Position numbers and translations under genes: made by a program. A model generated the notes under the pieces. The model saw only the letters and a program-made list of their open reading frames with translations, did not search any database and was not told the DNA's origin. From contig CAYGTI010000002.1 in the NCBI GenBank assembly GCA_964352785.1, positions 1 through 64,000 of the forward strand: a stretch of DNA of 64,000 bases, in the 5' to 3' direction. This document shows positions 51,990-60,784 of the stretch, piece by piece (positions within the stretch are counted from its first letter, which is position 1; every line of letters starts with the position of its first letter). The DNA comes from JACOMS01 sp964352785 (GTDB lineage: Bacteria; Pseudomonadota; Alphaproteobacteria; Caulobacterales; Maricaulaceae).

Positions 51990-52463
51990 TTATATAATCT
52001 TGATAGACTTGGTGACAGAGACAGGCTGGCCTTGCCATGACAAGACTTTGTGTGAGGGCGGCTGATTGAGGCTGACCGTGATCGTATGGATGCCTTTGGG
52101 AAGGTTTTCGAGCGTGTGTTCCAAGATATAAAAACTGCCCTGCTTTTTACCGTCGACAAAGACATGAGCATGGCCTTTGGCAAGGCCCCGGTCTTTGCCG
52201 CTGCAAAACTCAACCAATGAGATGTTTTCAATGTCCAGCGCAACGCGCACACTATCCTCGCCGACCTGCTCAAGATTAAAATCAAGACGCGGGATGAGGG
52301 CGGTCTCTTGTATTTCTATAAAGTGATCTTCGTACTTAAAAACCCACGGAGCCGTATCCATGCGCATCAGCGCGACAACCGACGTGATAAAGACCGCAAT
52401 TGCGAGCAGCGTGCATTTATCTTTAATTGATAAAGGCCTGGAGTCGTCTTTTGAGAGAGGCAT
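51990..52463 (-). CDS. Small membrane-anchored periplasmic protein of unknown function
   Basis: This 157-aa protein has one N-terminal membrane segment (about 17-34). The rest looks like a beta-sandwich with KGHAHVFVDGKKQGSFYILEH and LPKGIHTITVSLNQP, a pattern seen in small secreted proteins with a GHAHLYVDG-type strand; its ligand is not known. The start overlaps the end of the DoxX-like gene by 41 bp in another frame; no better later start exists before residue 34. Probably translated with the DoxX-like gene. Confidence 0.72.
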   Translation of the reverse strand: MPLSKDDSRPLSIKDKCTLLAIAVFITSVVALMRMDTAPWVFKYEDHFIEIQETALIPRLDFNLEQVGEDSVRVALDIENISLVEFCSGKDRGLAKGHAHVFVDGKKQGSFYILEHTLENLPKGIHTITVSLNQPPSHKVLSWQGQPVSVTKSIKII

Positions 52464-53544
52464 TTTCGGACTTTCGTTGATATATACCTGTTGATGTTAA
52501 GCGTCCCGGCCCGCCAAGCAGGAACGCCATGAGCACGCCGTAAAACGCCAAGTGGGCATCGTAACCCTCGGGTAGGAAGGTTGCGAAGAAGAAGAATGCA
52601 AAAAATAAAAACAGCGATGCTGGACGGATCAAAATGCCCGCCATGATCGCAATACCGGCGACGATTTCGACGCAGGCCATGATCAACGTGAAACACGCCG
52701 GGGCTTCGCACATAATTGGAATCTCATAGATTTCGATAATGCCAACAGCCAAGTTGGGTTGGAGGACTTTGAACCATAGGCCGAGATAGATGAAATTGAG
52801 TCCGGCCAGCACGCGTAAGATATATTGCGGGTAGCGCATCGGCATTTCGTGAAGCCAGTCCACCAGCGGCTGTAAGCCAAACAATGTACGTGTTTGCATA
52901 GTTCCGCGCCCGCCGCCGCGTATCAACAGGTAAATGGCTATGCCTAAAAATGTCGGATAGTAGGCAATAAAAGGCTCGCCAAAGAGGCCTAAGGCGATGT
53001 GAATTAAGACGATCAACACGCACGAGGCGACCCGCGTCCACAGGCCTGACATAAACCAGAACCCTAAAATAATCTCCGCCCAAATAAGCCAATGCCAACC
53101 AGGACCGAGCACAGCAATTTCCAAATCAGGGGCTAATAAGGTAGGGTAGGCCATCGCAGAATTTCCAAGGCGCGGCACAAGGCCCATCGCGGAGGCAATC
53201 AACGTCCAGCCTAATGTTAGACGCAGGAGAGGCTGTATCCACTGAACAAACCTTTGCATGCGTCCGGATAGAAGCAGCAGCCATTTTGCGGGCTTTCGAA
53301 AATAGTGAATATAGATCAGAAAAAGCAAGATGCTGCCAAAAAAACCTAAGACGAGTGTGCCTTCGAGTGTAAATGTTGTGTAGATGTCTGGCTTCGGCTC
53401 TGCGTTCAGTGTTTTCATCTGGTCCGGGGTCAAGACCCAGCGCTCATGCGCTGCGGCAGGAAGGCTTAGAAAAACAGCCGTCATTTGCGTTATAAACAAG
53501 GCAAGCCATGTCCGCCGCCACTGCCTTTTACTGAAGGCCTTCAT
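52423..53544 (-). CDS. DoxX-like polytopic membrane protein
   Basis: This 373-aa protein has an N-terminal signal-like segment (about 13-33, AAAHE), a further anchor near 63-82 and about eight more membrane segments. Two halves resemble the DoxX/DoxD family: YPQYILRVLAGLNFIYLGLWFKVLQP and EIVAGIAIMAGILIRPASLFLF, plus RLTLGWTLIASAMGLVPRLG earlier. DoxX proteins are associated with thiosulfate:quinone oxidoreductase or redox stress; a specific role is not assigned. It forms a two-gene unit with the small protein downstream. Confidence 0.8.
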   Translation of the reverse strand: MKAFSKRQWRRTWLALFITQMTAVFLSLPAAAHERWVLTPDQMKTLNAEPKPDIYTTFTLEGTLVLGFFGSILLFLIYIHYFRKPAKWLLLLSGRMQRFVQWIQPLLRLTLGWTLIASAMGLVPRLGNSAMAYPTLLAPDLEIAVLGPGWHWLIWAEIILGFWFMSGLWTRVASCVLIVLIHIALGLFGEPFIAYYPTFLGIAIYLLIRGGGRGTMQTRTLFGLQPLVDWLHEMPMRYPQYILRVLAGLNFIYLGLWFKVLQPNLAVGIIEIYEIPIMCEAPACFTLIMACVEIVAGIAIMAGILIRPASLFLFFAFFFFATFLPEGYDAHLAFYGVLMAFLLGGPGRLTSTGIYQRKSENASLKRRLQAFIN

Positions 53545-53622
53545 TCACGTCTCCCCACACTTTAGAGAACGCTACACCACATGAATAAAAATATATTTAA
53601 GATAGGGTATATGCGGCTTAGC

Positions 53623-55497
53623 CTAGGCAACTTGATCCATTGAGATTTCCGCTGCTGGTAACGGGATACGGAACCAGAATGTCGACCCTTGTCCAAGTTG
53701 GCTATACAGACCTATACTGCCGTTCATGAGCTTGATAAGGTCATGAGAAATGGCTAGTCCGAGCCCTGTGCCGCCATGCTTACGTGTGGTTGAACCATCC
53801 GCCTGTGTGAAGCGGCCAAACACATGCACTTGCTGTTCTGGCGGAATGCCCGGCCCGGTGTCTGTGACTTCAAACCTGAGATAATTCATCTTATCTAAAG
53901 TAACGGTCACGGCCACTTGTCCTTGCTCAGTAAATTTGAGCGCATTTCCGAGCAAGTTAATCAAAACTTGCCGGATGCGCGGCGAGTCGCCAAAATAAAG
54001 TTTTTCGACATTCTCATCAATCGTACAATAAATCGCGATACCTTTTTGCAGGGCAATCCCGGACACTGCGCCGGTCGCGCTGGTTAAAAGCTCGGCCAGA
54101 TTAAAGGCCTCATTATGAAGCTCCAGCAGCCCAGCTTCGATCTTGGACGTATCAAGAATATCGTTGATCAATGAGAGTAGGGAATTACCAGACGATAAAA
54201 TAACATCAGCAAAGGCTTGCTGTTTTTCATCCATTTTCGTGGTTTTAAGAAGCTGCGCCATGCCCAAAACACCGTTCATAGGCGTGCGAATTTCGTGGCT
54301 CATATTGGCGAGAAACTCAGATTTTAAGCGGTTAGCTTTGTCGGCTTCGCGCAAGGCAATCTCAAGCGCGTTACGTTCTTTCTTCTGTATTGTGATGTCT
54401 TGATAAGCCCCGATAAGTTTAGCCGGATATCCGTTGCGCATCATAGTTTTACTCACAACGCGAACCCAGCGTTCCTCGCGCTGACCGCATTGAAAGGGGA
54501 GTTCAATGTCAAAGCCATTACCCCGGCAAGCTTGATCAATAGCGCGCAGAAAGGCGCTGCGGGCGTGTCCGGGAAAGTAAGACGCGGCCGTATCCAAATC
54601 AGGGACAAAGGTTTCATCAACCTTATGGAGCGCGCAAGTTTGCGGGCTCCAATGCGGTGTACGGGTTTCGATATCTAGCTCCCACGCGCCGATTTTTGCT
54701 ACTTCACCCATACTCGAGAGCAAGATTTCTTGACGGGTAAGTTGCCAGTCGTCGGCAACAGATTTTTGATAAAGCCAAGAGTCGAGTATCACAATGCCCA
54801 CACCTGCTTGCAAGACAACGATGGCAAAAGCTGCAATCATTGTGCCCAGTACACTTGGCGCGAGGCCCGTGTTTACAGGGCTTGTACTGTTTTCAGCCGG
54901 AATGATCTCAAGCGCGCTCATACCGATGAAGTGCGTTAGGAAAAAGGCCAAAGCAAATAGCCCCGCAGAGCTTAACAGGCTTTTGACTTTTGCTGTTTGC
55001 TTGTGAGCCTTGATCGCGAGGAGGCAAAATATAGGCCCTACTATAACCGAAGCGATCACATAATTTTTATTCCAAACCATCTGACCTTCAGTCAGTAGCC
55101 CCTCTATTCCCGTATAATGCATTGCTGAGATGCTAAGGCCGAAAACCATAGCGCCAAAGCCGCTGGCAAAACGGCTTGTCCGGCTAAGAATAAGTTGCAG
55201 GGCGGGTAAGGTGGCACCTATGATCAAGAATAGCGACAATATTGTTTTGTCACGTTCGTAATTGAAGGCGGGGCCAGGCTGGTAGGCGAGTAAGGCAACA
55301 AAGTGCGTAGCCCATATACCAAATCCGATGACGGCCGAGACTGTTAAGAGCCAAATAAATTTGGCCATGCCGGCGCGATTTTTAACGCGCTCGAGCATAA
55401 CGCTGGTACTGATCGCTGCGGCAAGCCCTATCATCACAGCCATAAATGTAAGCTGCAAATCGTACTGGTTCGTTATGGTATCAAATACTCGAAACAT
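53623..55497 (-). CDS. MHYT-PAS sensor histidine kinase
   Basis: This 624-aa membrane kinase has an N-terminal MHYT domain (about 10-245) of seven membrane segments with the repeated His motifs WATHFVAL, AMHYTGIEG and FLTHFIGMSAL, thought to bind copper and sense O2, CO or NO. A PAS domain follows (about 265-375, GEVAKIGAWELDIETRTPHW and the PAC region AKLIGAYQDITIQKK), then HisKA with His in LANMSHEIRTPMNGVLGM and HATPase_c with LINLLGNALKF, DTGPGIP and GGTGLGLAIS. No receiver domain is attached. It is a single gene; the partner regulator is unknown. Confidence 0.92.
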   Translation of the reverse strand: MFRVFDTITNQYDLQLTFMAVMIGLAAAISTSVMLERVKNRAGMAKFIWLLTVSAVIGFGIWATHFVALLAYQPGPAFNYERDKTILSLFLIIGATLPALQLILSRTSRFASGFGAMVFGLSISAMHYTGIEGLLTEGQMVWNKNYVIASVIVGPIFCLLAIKAHKQTAKVKSLLSSAGLFALAFFLTHFIGMSALEIIPAENSTSPVNTGLAPSVLGTMIAAFAIVVLQAGVGIVILDSWLYQKSVADDWQLTRQEILLSSMGEVAKIGAWELDIETRTPHWSPQTCALHKVDETFVPDLDTAASYFPGHARSAFLRAIDQACRGNGFDIELPFQCGQREERWVRVVSKTMMRNGYPAKLIGAYQDITIQKKERNALEIALREADKANRLKSEFLANMSHEIRTPMNGVLGMAQLLKTTKMDEKQQAFADVILSSGNSLLSLINDILDTSKIEAGLLELHNEAFNLAELLTSATGAVSGIALQKGIAIYCTIDENVEKLYFGDSPRIRQVLINLLGNALKFTEQGQVAVTVTLDKMNYLRFEVTDTGPGIPPEQQVHVFGRFTQADGSTTRKHGGTGLGLAISHDLIKLMNGSIGLYSQLGQGSTFWFRIPLPAAEISMDQVA

Positions 55498-55766
55498 ATG
55501 CCGTGATTACCGCCAAATCCAATATTGAGCGCAACCGTTGATAGGGCGTGGGCATCGCGAAGCGCGGCCCGGTAGACCGTATTTAAGGTCTTCATGCGGG
55601 TATGTCCCGGATTTGAATTTTGTATGTTTCATGTCGGTACCGCTCGCGCCTCGCTGAGCCTTGGTATGACATTGCGTTTAAAGTATGCCTAACCGACATG
55701 CTTAAAATTTACTAAAAGGCATCGTAACACCCCGTAAATGAATGCCGCAAATACGGGACACTTCGG

Positions 55767-56354
55767 CTAGCTTGCGGGTAATAAGCTCTTTGCTACGCTC
55801 CTAAGCGCTGTGACATATAATGTGTGCTCAATCGGTATCAGCCTTTCGGCAAGAGTTTCAGGTGTGTCATCTTCGGTTACGTCAATCTGCGCCTGCGCGA
55901 TAATATCGCCGCCGTCTAGCTCTTCCGAGACATAATGCACAGTGCAGCCATGAACAGTATCGCCGTTCTCCAGCGCGCGCTTATGGGTTTCCAGGCCCTT
56001 ATATTTTGGGAGCAAAGATGGATGAATGTTGAGCATCCTGCCGCCCCAGCGCGATGTCAGCCACGGCGTGAGGACGCGCATGAACCCTGCACAGCAAACG
56101 AGTTGGATATCAGCCCGCGTCAGTATCTCGTGGAGCGCTTGCTCAAAATCTTTACGGCAGGCGAAATCTGTGTGATCCAGACAAACCGCCGGAATGCCAA
56201 GGGCTTTGGCTTTGGCAAGACCTGCCGCTTTGGGCCGGTTTGAGACTACAAGCACGACCTCTGCCGGATAGTTCTCGTGTTGTGCGGCCTTGATCAAAGT
56301 CTCCATATTGGAACCGCGCCCGGAAATAAGGACTGCCGTAGTAACTTTAGACAT
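55767..56354 (-). CDS. purN: Phosphoribosylglycinamide formyltransferase
   Basis: This 195-aa purine biosynthesis enzyme (step 3, formyl transfer from 10-formyl-THF to GAR) has a GRGSNMETLI phosphate loop near the start, the catalytic Asn/His/Asp set in GWGGRMLNIHPSLLPKYKGL-type order (here RWGGRMLNIHPSLLPKYKG), and HYVSEELDGGDIIAQ. Its start overlaps the purM stop by 1 bp, giving the usual purM-purN operon. Confidence 0.96.
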   Translation of the reverse strand: MSKVTTAVLISGRGSNMETLIKAAQHENYPAEVVLVVSNRPKAAGLAKAKALGIPAVCLDHTDFACRKDFEQALHEILTRADIQLVCCAGFMRVLTPWLTSRWGGRMLNIHPSLLPKYKGLETHKRALENGDTVHGCTVHYVSEELDGGDIIAQAQIDVTEDDTPETLAERLIPIEHTLYVTALRSVAKSLLPAS

Positions 56355-57424
56355 TATGCGTTTGCGGCGAGATGGCCTATGATCATGGCAGTCTCGCCTT
56401 CAGCGTTCAGCGCGCCGACGGTTTCATCTGCGGTGTCAGCCGCTACAGCCAAGACCATGCCAATACCGCAATTAAACGCGCGCTGCATTTCCGCTTCTGC
56501 GACATTTCCGGTCTCTTGCAGCCATTTAAACACATCAGGGCGCTCCCAACTGTGCATATCTATGACGGGACTTAAATGCGCGGGCAGCATGCGCGGCATA
56601 TTTTCCGTCAGGCCGCCGCCGGTAATATGGGCGAGGCCTTTAATGTGGCCGCTACGAATAAGCGGGAGCACCGTTTTAACATAGATTTTTGTGGGCACCA
56701 GTAGCGCTTGGGCAACGGTTTTTGAGGATGAAAACGGAGCAGGATCAGTCCAGCCAAGACCTGATAATGCTACGATTTTGCGAATGAGAGAATAGCCGTT
56801 GGAGTGCGGGCCGCTGGAGGCTAGGCCGATCAACACGTCACCGGGAATCATGTCATTTGTGCGCGGTAGCAGGCTGTCCCGTTCGGCCGCGCCGACGACA
56901 AAGCCCGCAAGATCAAAGTCTGCGCCCTCATACATGCCGGGCATCTCAGCAGTCTCGCCGCCAATCAGGGCCGCTCCGGCTTGGCGGCACCCTTTCGCAA
57001 TACCGGAAATGACGGCCTCGGCTCTGATGGGGTCAAGATGTCCCGTCGCAAAATAGTCTAAAAAGAACAGAGGTTCAGCCCCTTGAGCCAGCACATCGTT
57101 GACGCACATGGCGACCAGATCAATACCGACCGTATCCAAAACATTTGTATCAATGGCGATGCGGAGCTTCGTGCCGACGCCGTCTGTGCCGGAGACCAGC
57201 ACAGGGTCTTTGAAGCCGGCGGCTTTGAGATCAAATGCCCCGCCAAATCCGCCAAGAGCCACATCTGCACCGGGGCGTTTTGTCGACTTTGCATGTGGCT
57301 TAATACGGTCAATCAACGCATCGCCTGTATCAATGCTTACCCCTGCATCGGCATACGTCAGGCCGGGTTTTGAGCCAACTTTTTTGCCCTCTGGGGTTGC
57401 GGACGTTACGGCTTTGTCTGTCAT
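56354..57424 (-). CDS. purM: Phosphoribosylformylglycinamidine cyclo-ligase (AIR synthetase)
   Basis: This 356-aa enzyme carries out step 5 of purine synthesis. It has the N-terminal LTYADAGVSIDTGDALIDRI, GGFGGAFDL, the ATP-binding region LVSGTDGVGTKLRIA and ALIGGETAEMPGMY, and the C-terminal HITGGGLTENMPRML and WLQETGNVAEAEMQRAFNCG. Standard length with a modest N-terminal extension (about 20 residues) before the family start. It is the first gene of purM-purN. Confidence 0.97.
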   Translation of the reverse strand: MTDKAVTSATPEGKKVGSKPGLTYADAGVSIDTGDALIDRIKPHAKSTKRPGADVALGGFGGAFDLKAAGFKDPVLVSGTDGVGTKLRIAIDTNVLDTVGIDLVAMCVNDVLAQGAEPLFFLDYFATGHLDPIRAEAVISGIAKGCRQAGAALIGGETAEMPGMYEGADFDLAGFVVGAAERDSLLPRTNDMIPGDVLIGLASSGPHSNGYSLIRKIVALSGLGWTDPAPFSSSKTVAQALLVPTKIYVKTVLPLIRSGHIKGLAHITGGGLTENMPRMLPAHLSPVIDMHSWERPDVFKWLQETGNVAEAEMQRAFNCGIGMVLAVAADTADETVGALNAEGETAMIIGHLAANA

Positions 57425-57568
57425 GACAGCTCCTGCAGACTGGATTCGAGGATTAGCATGCTTACAACCTTAAAAATGCCATACTCGCAAGCCTTAATCC
57501 ATGACTTATAACGGCTTTCCTGTTCAAGGGGCTTTTAAAGCGTGGCGAGTCCGTATAATCGGAAATAT

Positions 57569-58618
57569 ATGATGAAACAGCTCAAATATATAATAACAGT
57601 TTTTCTGTCGATAGTCATGGTCGGTACGGCTCTGGCCGCCGATCCATTCACCGTTGCGGGTGTTCCCGTTGACGCCACAGGCGAGACAGCGATAGACGCG
57701 CAAACACAGGCGATCTCAGACGGTCAAGCCAGAGCGGCTGAGATTTTGATTAACCGCGTGACACTCGCGAGTGAACGCCGGGCTCGCCCGCTGCCGCCGC
57801 TCACTATAGAAACAGTAGCGCCGCTTATCCGCGCGCTGGAAATTTCGAACGAAAAACGATCTGCCGGGCGTTATTTTGGCGATATCAGCGTCGCATTTAG
57901 TCCGCAGCGTGTCCAAAATCTACTGAAAAGCCGCGGGCTGACGATGATCGCAACGCAGTCAAGAGAGCGTCTGGTTCTCCCGGTTTTACAGGGGCAGGAT
58001 TTATGGGCAGGGCACCGCTGGAACGCTGCCATGCGAAATGGTGCTTTCGCGCATTCTTTAACGCCGCTACGCGCTATTGGCCCGAGCGAAGGGTCAAGCG
58101 CAGTGATTGACAATGCCCAAGCCCGGGCCGTGAATATGACGGCTTTGCGCGCGGTTGGCGGGCGTTACGGCGTTGACCAGGTTTTGATCGCAGAGGCTAT
58201 GCCCGGCCCATCCGGTGTGCGTGTACGCCTCACCGATGTGGCTTTGGATACGGGACAAACCCGCACATTGGGAACGGTCAATGGATTGGATTATATGCAG
58301 GCAGCACAAGCGGTAATTGACGCGATGGAATCCGATTGGAAACAAGCCTCTGTGTCTTTGGCGAAAAATGCGGAAACCATGTCAGTGTCCGTTTTATACC
58401 GGTCTTTAAATGAATGGCAGAGCCTTCAGGATGCCATTAATGGCTCTGCGCAAATTCAGGATGCGCGGCTGGATGCTCTGTCCAAAGATGGCGCGCTCAT
58501 GACACTGACATTTGGCGGTGATATGAAGCGCCTGAGTAATGAGCTGTCTTTTAAGGGCGTGGATATTCGCAATCATCCACAATTGGGGATGGTTTTGACG
58601 CGCATCGGTTATTTCTAA
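57569..58618 (+). CDS. Exported DUF2066-domain protein
   Basis: This 349-aa protein has a signal peptide (MMKQLKYIITVFLSIVMVG to ALAAD). The body matches the DUF2066 type: VAGVPVDATGETAIDAQTQA, DGQARAAEILINRVT, and a C-terminal half with YRSLNEWQSLQDAINGS and DMKRLSNELSFKGVDI. In many alphaproteobacteria such a gene lies next to purM and hda/hdaA, as here, where it reads divergently from purM. Its role is unknown. Two adjacent ATGs (57569, 57572) are both possible. Confidence 0.85.
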   Translation: MMKQLKYIITVFLSIVMVGTALAADPFTVAGVPVDATGETAIDAQTQAISDGQARAAEILINRVTLASERRARPLPPLTIETVAPLIRALEISNEKRSAGRYFGDISVAFSPQRVQNLLKSRGLTMIATQSRERLVLPVLQGQDLWAGHRWNAAMRNGAFAHSLTPLRAIGPSEGSSAVIDNAQARAVNMTALRAVGGRYGVDQVLIAEAMPGPSGVRVRLTDVALDTGQTRTLGTVNGLDYMQAAQAVIDAMESDWKQASVSLAKNAETMSVSVLYRSLNEWQSLQDAINGSAQIQDARLDALSKDGALMTLTFGGDMKRLSNELSFKGVDIRNHPQLGMVLTRIGYF

Positions 58619-58644
58619 GCCAGAGTGTTCGAAGGTCAATCTCA

Positions 58645-59295
58645 GTGCCGCATCAAATCCCGCTGGACTTAGCCCCAAACCCGGATTTCAGTTTTGATAA
58701 TTTTGTGTTGGGGGTGAGCAACCAAGCGGCTGTCTCATTGGTCACAGCTTGGCCGCTATGGCCGTCGCCTCTGCTTTTGCTGGTTGGTCCACAAGGGAGC
58801 GGGAAAACCCATCTTGGGACGGCGTGGGCTCAACGTGCGGGGGCTGTGTTGTGTTCTGTTGATGGATATGATTCCGATAGGCCTGTCGCGAAAAATAGCC
58901 GATTCTTTGTTGATGATGCTGACAAAATGCCGGAGACAGACTTGTTTACGCTGATGAATGCGGCGCTCAATGGGCGCATAGACGGCTTGTTACTGTCGGC
59001 CAAAATGCTGCCGCAGGCTTGGGAGACGCGGCTGCCGGACTTGCGTTCACGCCTGACCAACACATCAGTGGCTGAGATTGACGATCATGAAGATGATATT
59101 CTGGAATCCATTATCCGTAAACTATTTGACGATCATGGCCGCAGCGTTAAAGCCGATGTTGTGACATATCTGATGAAAAACCATGACCGGTCTGTCAATG
59201 CCATGCGCGCCGTGATCGCTGATCTGGATTTAGCAGCGCGCGAAGCCAAGCGGGATATCACGCGGGCCTTTGTTGCGCAGGCGCTCAAAGCTTAA
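58645..59295 (+). CDS. hdaA: HdaA, DnaA-related regulator of replication start
   Basis: This 216-aa short DnaA-like AAA+ protein binds the beta clamp and triggers hydrolysis of DnaA-ATP to prevent re-initiation. N-terminal clamp-binding motif QIPLDL (about 4-9), FDNFVLG, Walker A GPQGSGKTHLGTA, Walker B-like RFFVDDADK, sensor segment LPDLRSRL with the arginine finger region, and a C-terminal lid; no DnaA DNA-binding domain. The start is a GTG with a weak ribosome binding site. It follows the DUF2066 gene by 26 bp. Confidence 0.93.
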   Translation: MPHQIPLDLAPNPDFSFDNFVLGVSNQAAVSLVTAWPLWPSPLLLLVGPQGSGKTHLGTAWAQRAGAVLCSVDGYDSDRPVAKNSRFFVDDADKMPETDLFTLMNAALNGRIDGLLLSAKMLPQAWETRLPDLRSRLTNTSVAEIDDHEDDILESIIRKLFDDHGRSVKADVVTYLMKNHDRSVNAMRAVIADLDLAAREAKRDITRAFVAQALKA

Positions 59296-60035
59296 AAAGG
59301 GACTTTCTGTCCGTCCCACGCGATTAGGCTCCCGCTATCTTCTGGTGCAGCTTGATCTATGACCTTGAGTAGTTTTTCGACGCAGTCATCCGGCGTGAAC
59401 AATTTGCCGTCTGGCACATTGCTTTGAAAAGGCTCTGATAAAGGCGTGTCGACTGTGCCGGGGTGCAAGCCAAGAATGATAAGACTCTTAAAGCGGCGGC
59501 CATATTCGATAGAGAGCGTTTTAAGAACCATATTAAGCGCGGCCTTGGAGGCACGGTAAGCGTACCACCCGCCCAAACGGTTATCTGAGATAGAGCCGAC
59601 GCGCGCTGATAGAGCCGCAAAAACGGTTTTGCGGTCTCGGTGCATTAGCGGCAAAAAATGCTTCCCAATCAGGCCGGGGCCGAAACAATTAACGGCAAAG
59701 CTTTGCTCAAATGCGGGCAGGCTCATCTGCCGGGCGCTTTTTTCCGGTGCGATATTTTTACTGTGAAGTAACCCCGTTAAGATGAGCACCATATCAAGCG
59801 GGCCGTCCACCTTGATTTGAGCGGCAGCGTCAGCAATTTGCGCCTCATCTGTGATATCAACGTGGATAAAGGGAGAGTTTTTCAAGGCACCAGCTGGCGG
59901 CGTGCGCCCTAATAAATAAAGCATTTCAATATCTGCTTGGGCGCTCAGCCGCGCGGCAAACGCCTGCCCAATACCGCCGCTGGCTCCGAAGATCGCGACG
60001 CGCAAGGGGGCGGTAAAACTTAGAAGCTCCGTCAT
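59292..60035 (-). CDS. Short-chain dehydrogenase/reductase (SDR)
   Basis: This 247-aa protein has a Rossmann fold with GASGGIGQAFA (13-26 region, cofactor glycines), DITDEAQI, AVNCFGPGLI and the active-site pair Y-x-x-x-K in YAYRASKAALNMVLKTL, preceded by the serine in LSARVGSISDN. C-terminal HPGTVDTPLSEPF is typical of classical SDRs. It resembles the C-factor/CsgA-like SDR group. The substrate is unknown. It is convergent with hdaA with a 4-bp overlap of stops. Confidence 0.9.
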   Translation of the reverse strand: MTELLSFTAPLRVAIFGASGGIGQAFAARLSAQADIEMLYLLGRTPPAGALKNSPFIHVDITDEAQIADAAAQIKVDGPLDMVLILTGLLHSKNIAPEKSARQMSLPAFEQSFAVNCFGPGLIGKHFLPLMHRDRKTVFAALSARVGSISDNRLGGWYAYRASKAALNMVLKTLSIEYGRRFKSLIILGLHPGTVDTPLSEPFQSNVPDGKLFTPDDCVEKLLKVIDQAAPEDSGSLIAWDGQKVPF

Positions 60036-60115
60036 GCTGTATCCTTTATTCTATGACCGCCTATCGTAATGTTTGAGACAGCGGAGCCGCGAACGGGCTT
60101 TTCGACTTACTACGT

Positions 60116-60784
60116 CTAAAACGGACAAGGAGATTGAAAATCCATCCACTCGCCGCCGACCGGGTGACGTAGACGCAGACGCGCGGCATGAAGTTGAAGG
60201 CGATCTGCCGCGTTAAAAGCCTCGTCATCCGCGTAGAGCCTGTCGCCTAAAATCGGATGTCCTATCGCCAGCATATGGACGCGCAGCTGGTGGGAGCGTC
60301 CGGTGATAGGGTGCAAAGCGAGCCGGGTGATCGTGTCCAGGGCGGGGTTACTTTCCCTAGAGAGCACCTCCCAATCTGTTTGCGCAGGCTTGCCGATTTT
60401 AAAATCCACATGTTGGCGCGGGCGGTTGGGCCAGTCGGTCATAAGGGGGAGGTTGATGTGTCCGCTGTCGCCGGCCGCGTTTCCCGCGACCCGGGCGATA
60501 TAAGTCTTTTCTGTGTAACGTTTTTCAAACTGCAAACCGATATGGCGTTGGGCGTTTTTGTTTCGCGCAAATACCATCACGCCGGATGTAGCCATATCCA
60601 AACGGTGGATCAGCAGGCTTTCCGGAAACTGTGCACGCAAACGTAGCTCCAGGCTGTCTTTGTGATGATCCGCTTTTCCGGGAACGCTCAGCAACCCGCT
60701 GGGCTTACTAACGATCAACAGATCATCATCATGAAATACCAAATCTAAGGGCGCAGCCGGCGGCGCATATGTAAACTCGCGCAT
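60116..60784 (-). CDS. RluA-family pseudouridine synthase
   Basis: This 222-aa enzyme converts uridine to pseudouridine in rRNA or tRNA. It has the catalytic Asp in HRLDMATSGVMVFARN, VSKPSGLLSVPG near the start and HPITGRSHQLRVHM in the second half. There is no S4 domain, so it is closest to RluA itself (23S rRNA U746 and tRNA U32). It is divergent from the sensor kinase gene; the two start codons as first read overlap, see that entry. Confidence 0.92.
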   Translation of the reverse strand: MREFTYAPPAAPLDLVFHDDDLLIVSKPSGLLSVPGKADHHKDSLELRLRAQFPESLLIHRLDMATSGVMVFARNKNAQRHIGLQFEKRYTEKTYIARVAGNAAGDSGHINLPLMTDWPNRPRQHVDFKIGKPAQTDWEVLSRESNPALDTITRLALHPITGRSHQLRVHMLAIGHPILGDRLYADDEAFNAADRLQLHAARLRLRHPVGGEWMDFQSPCPF

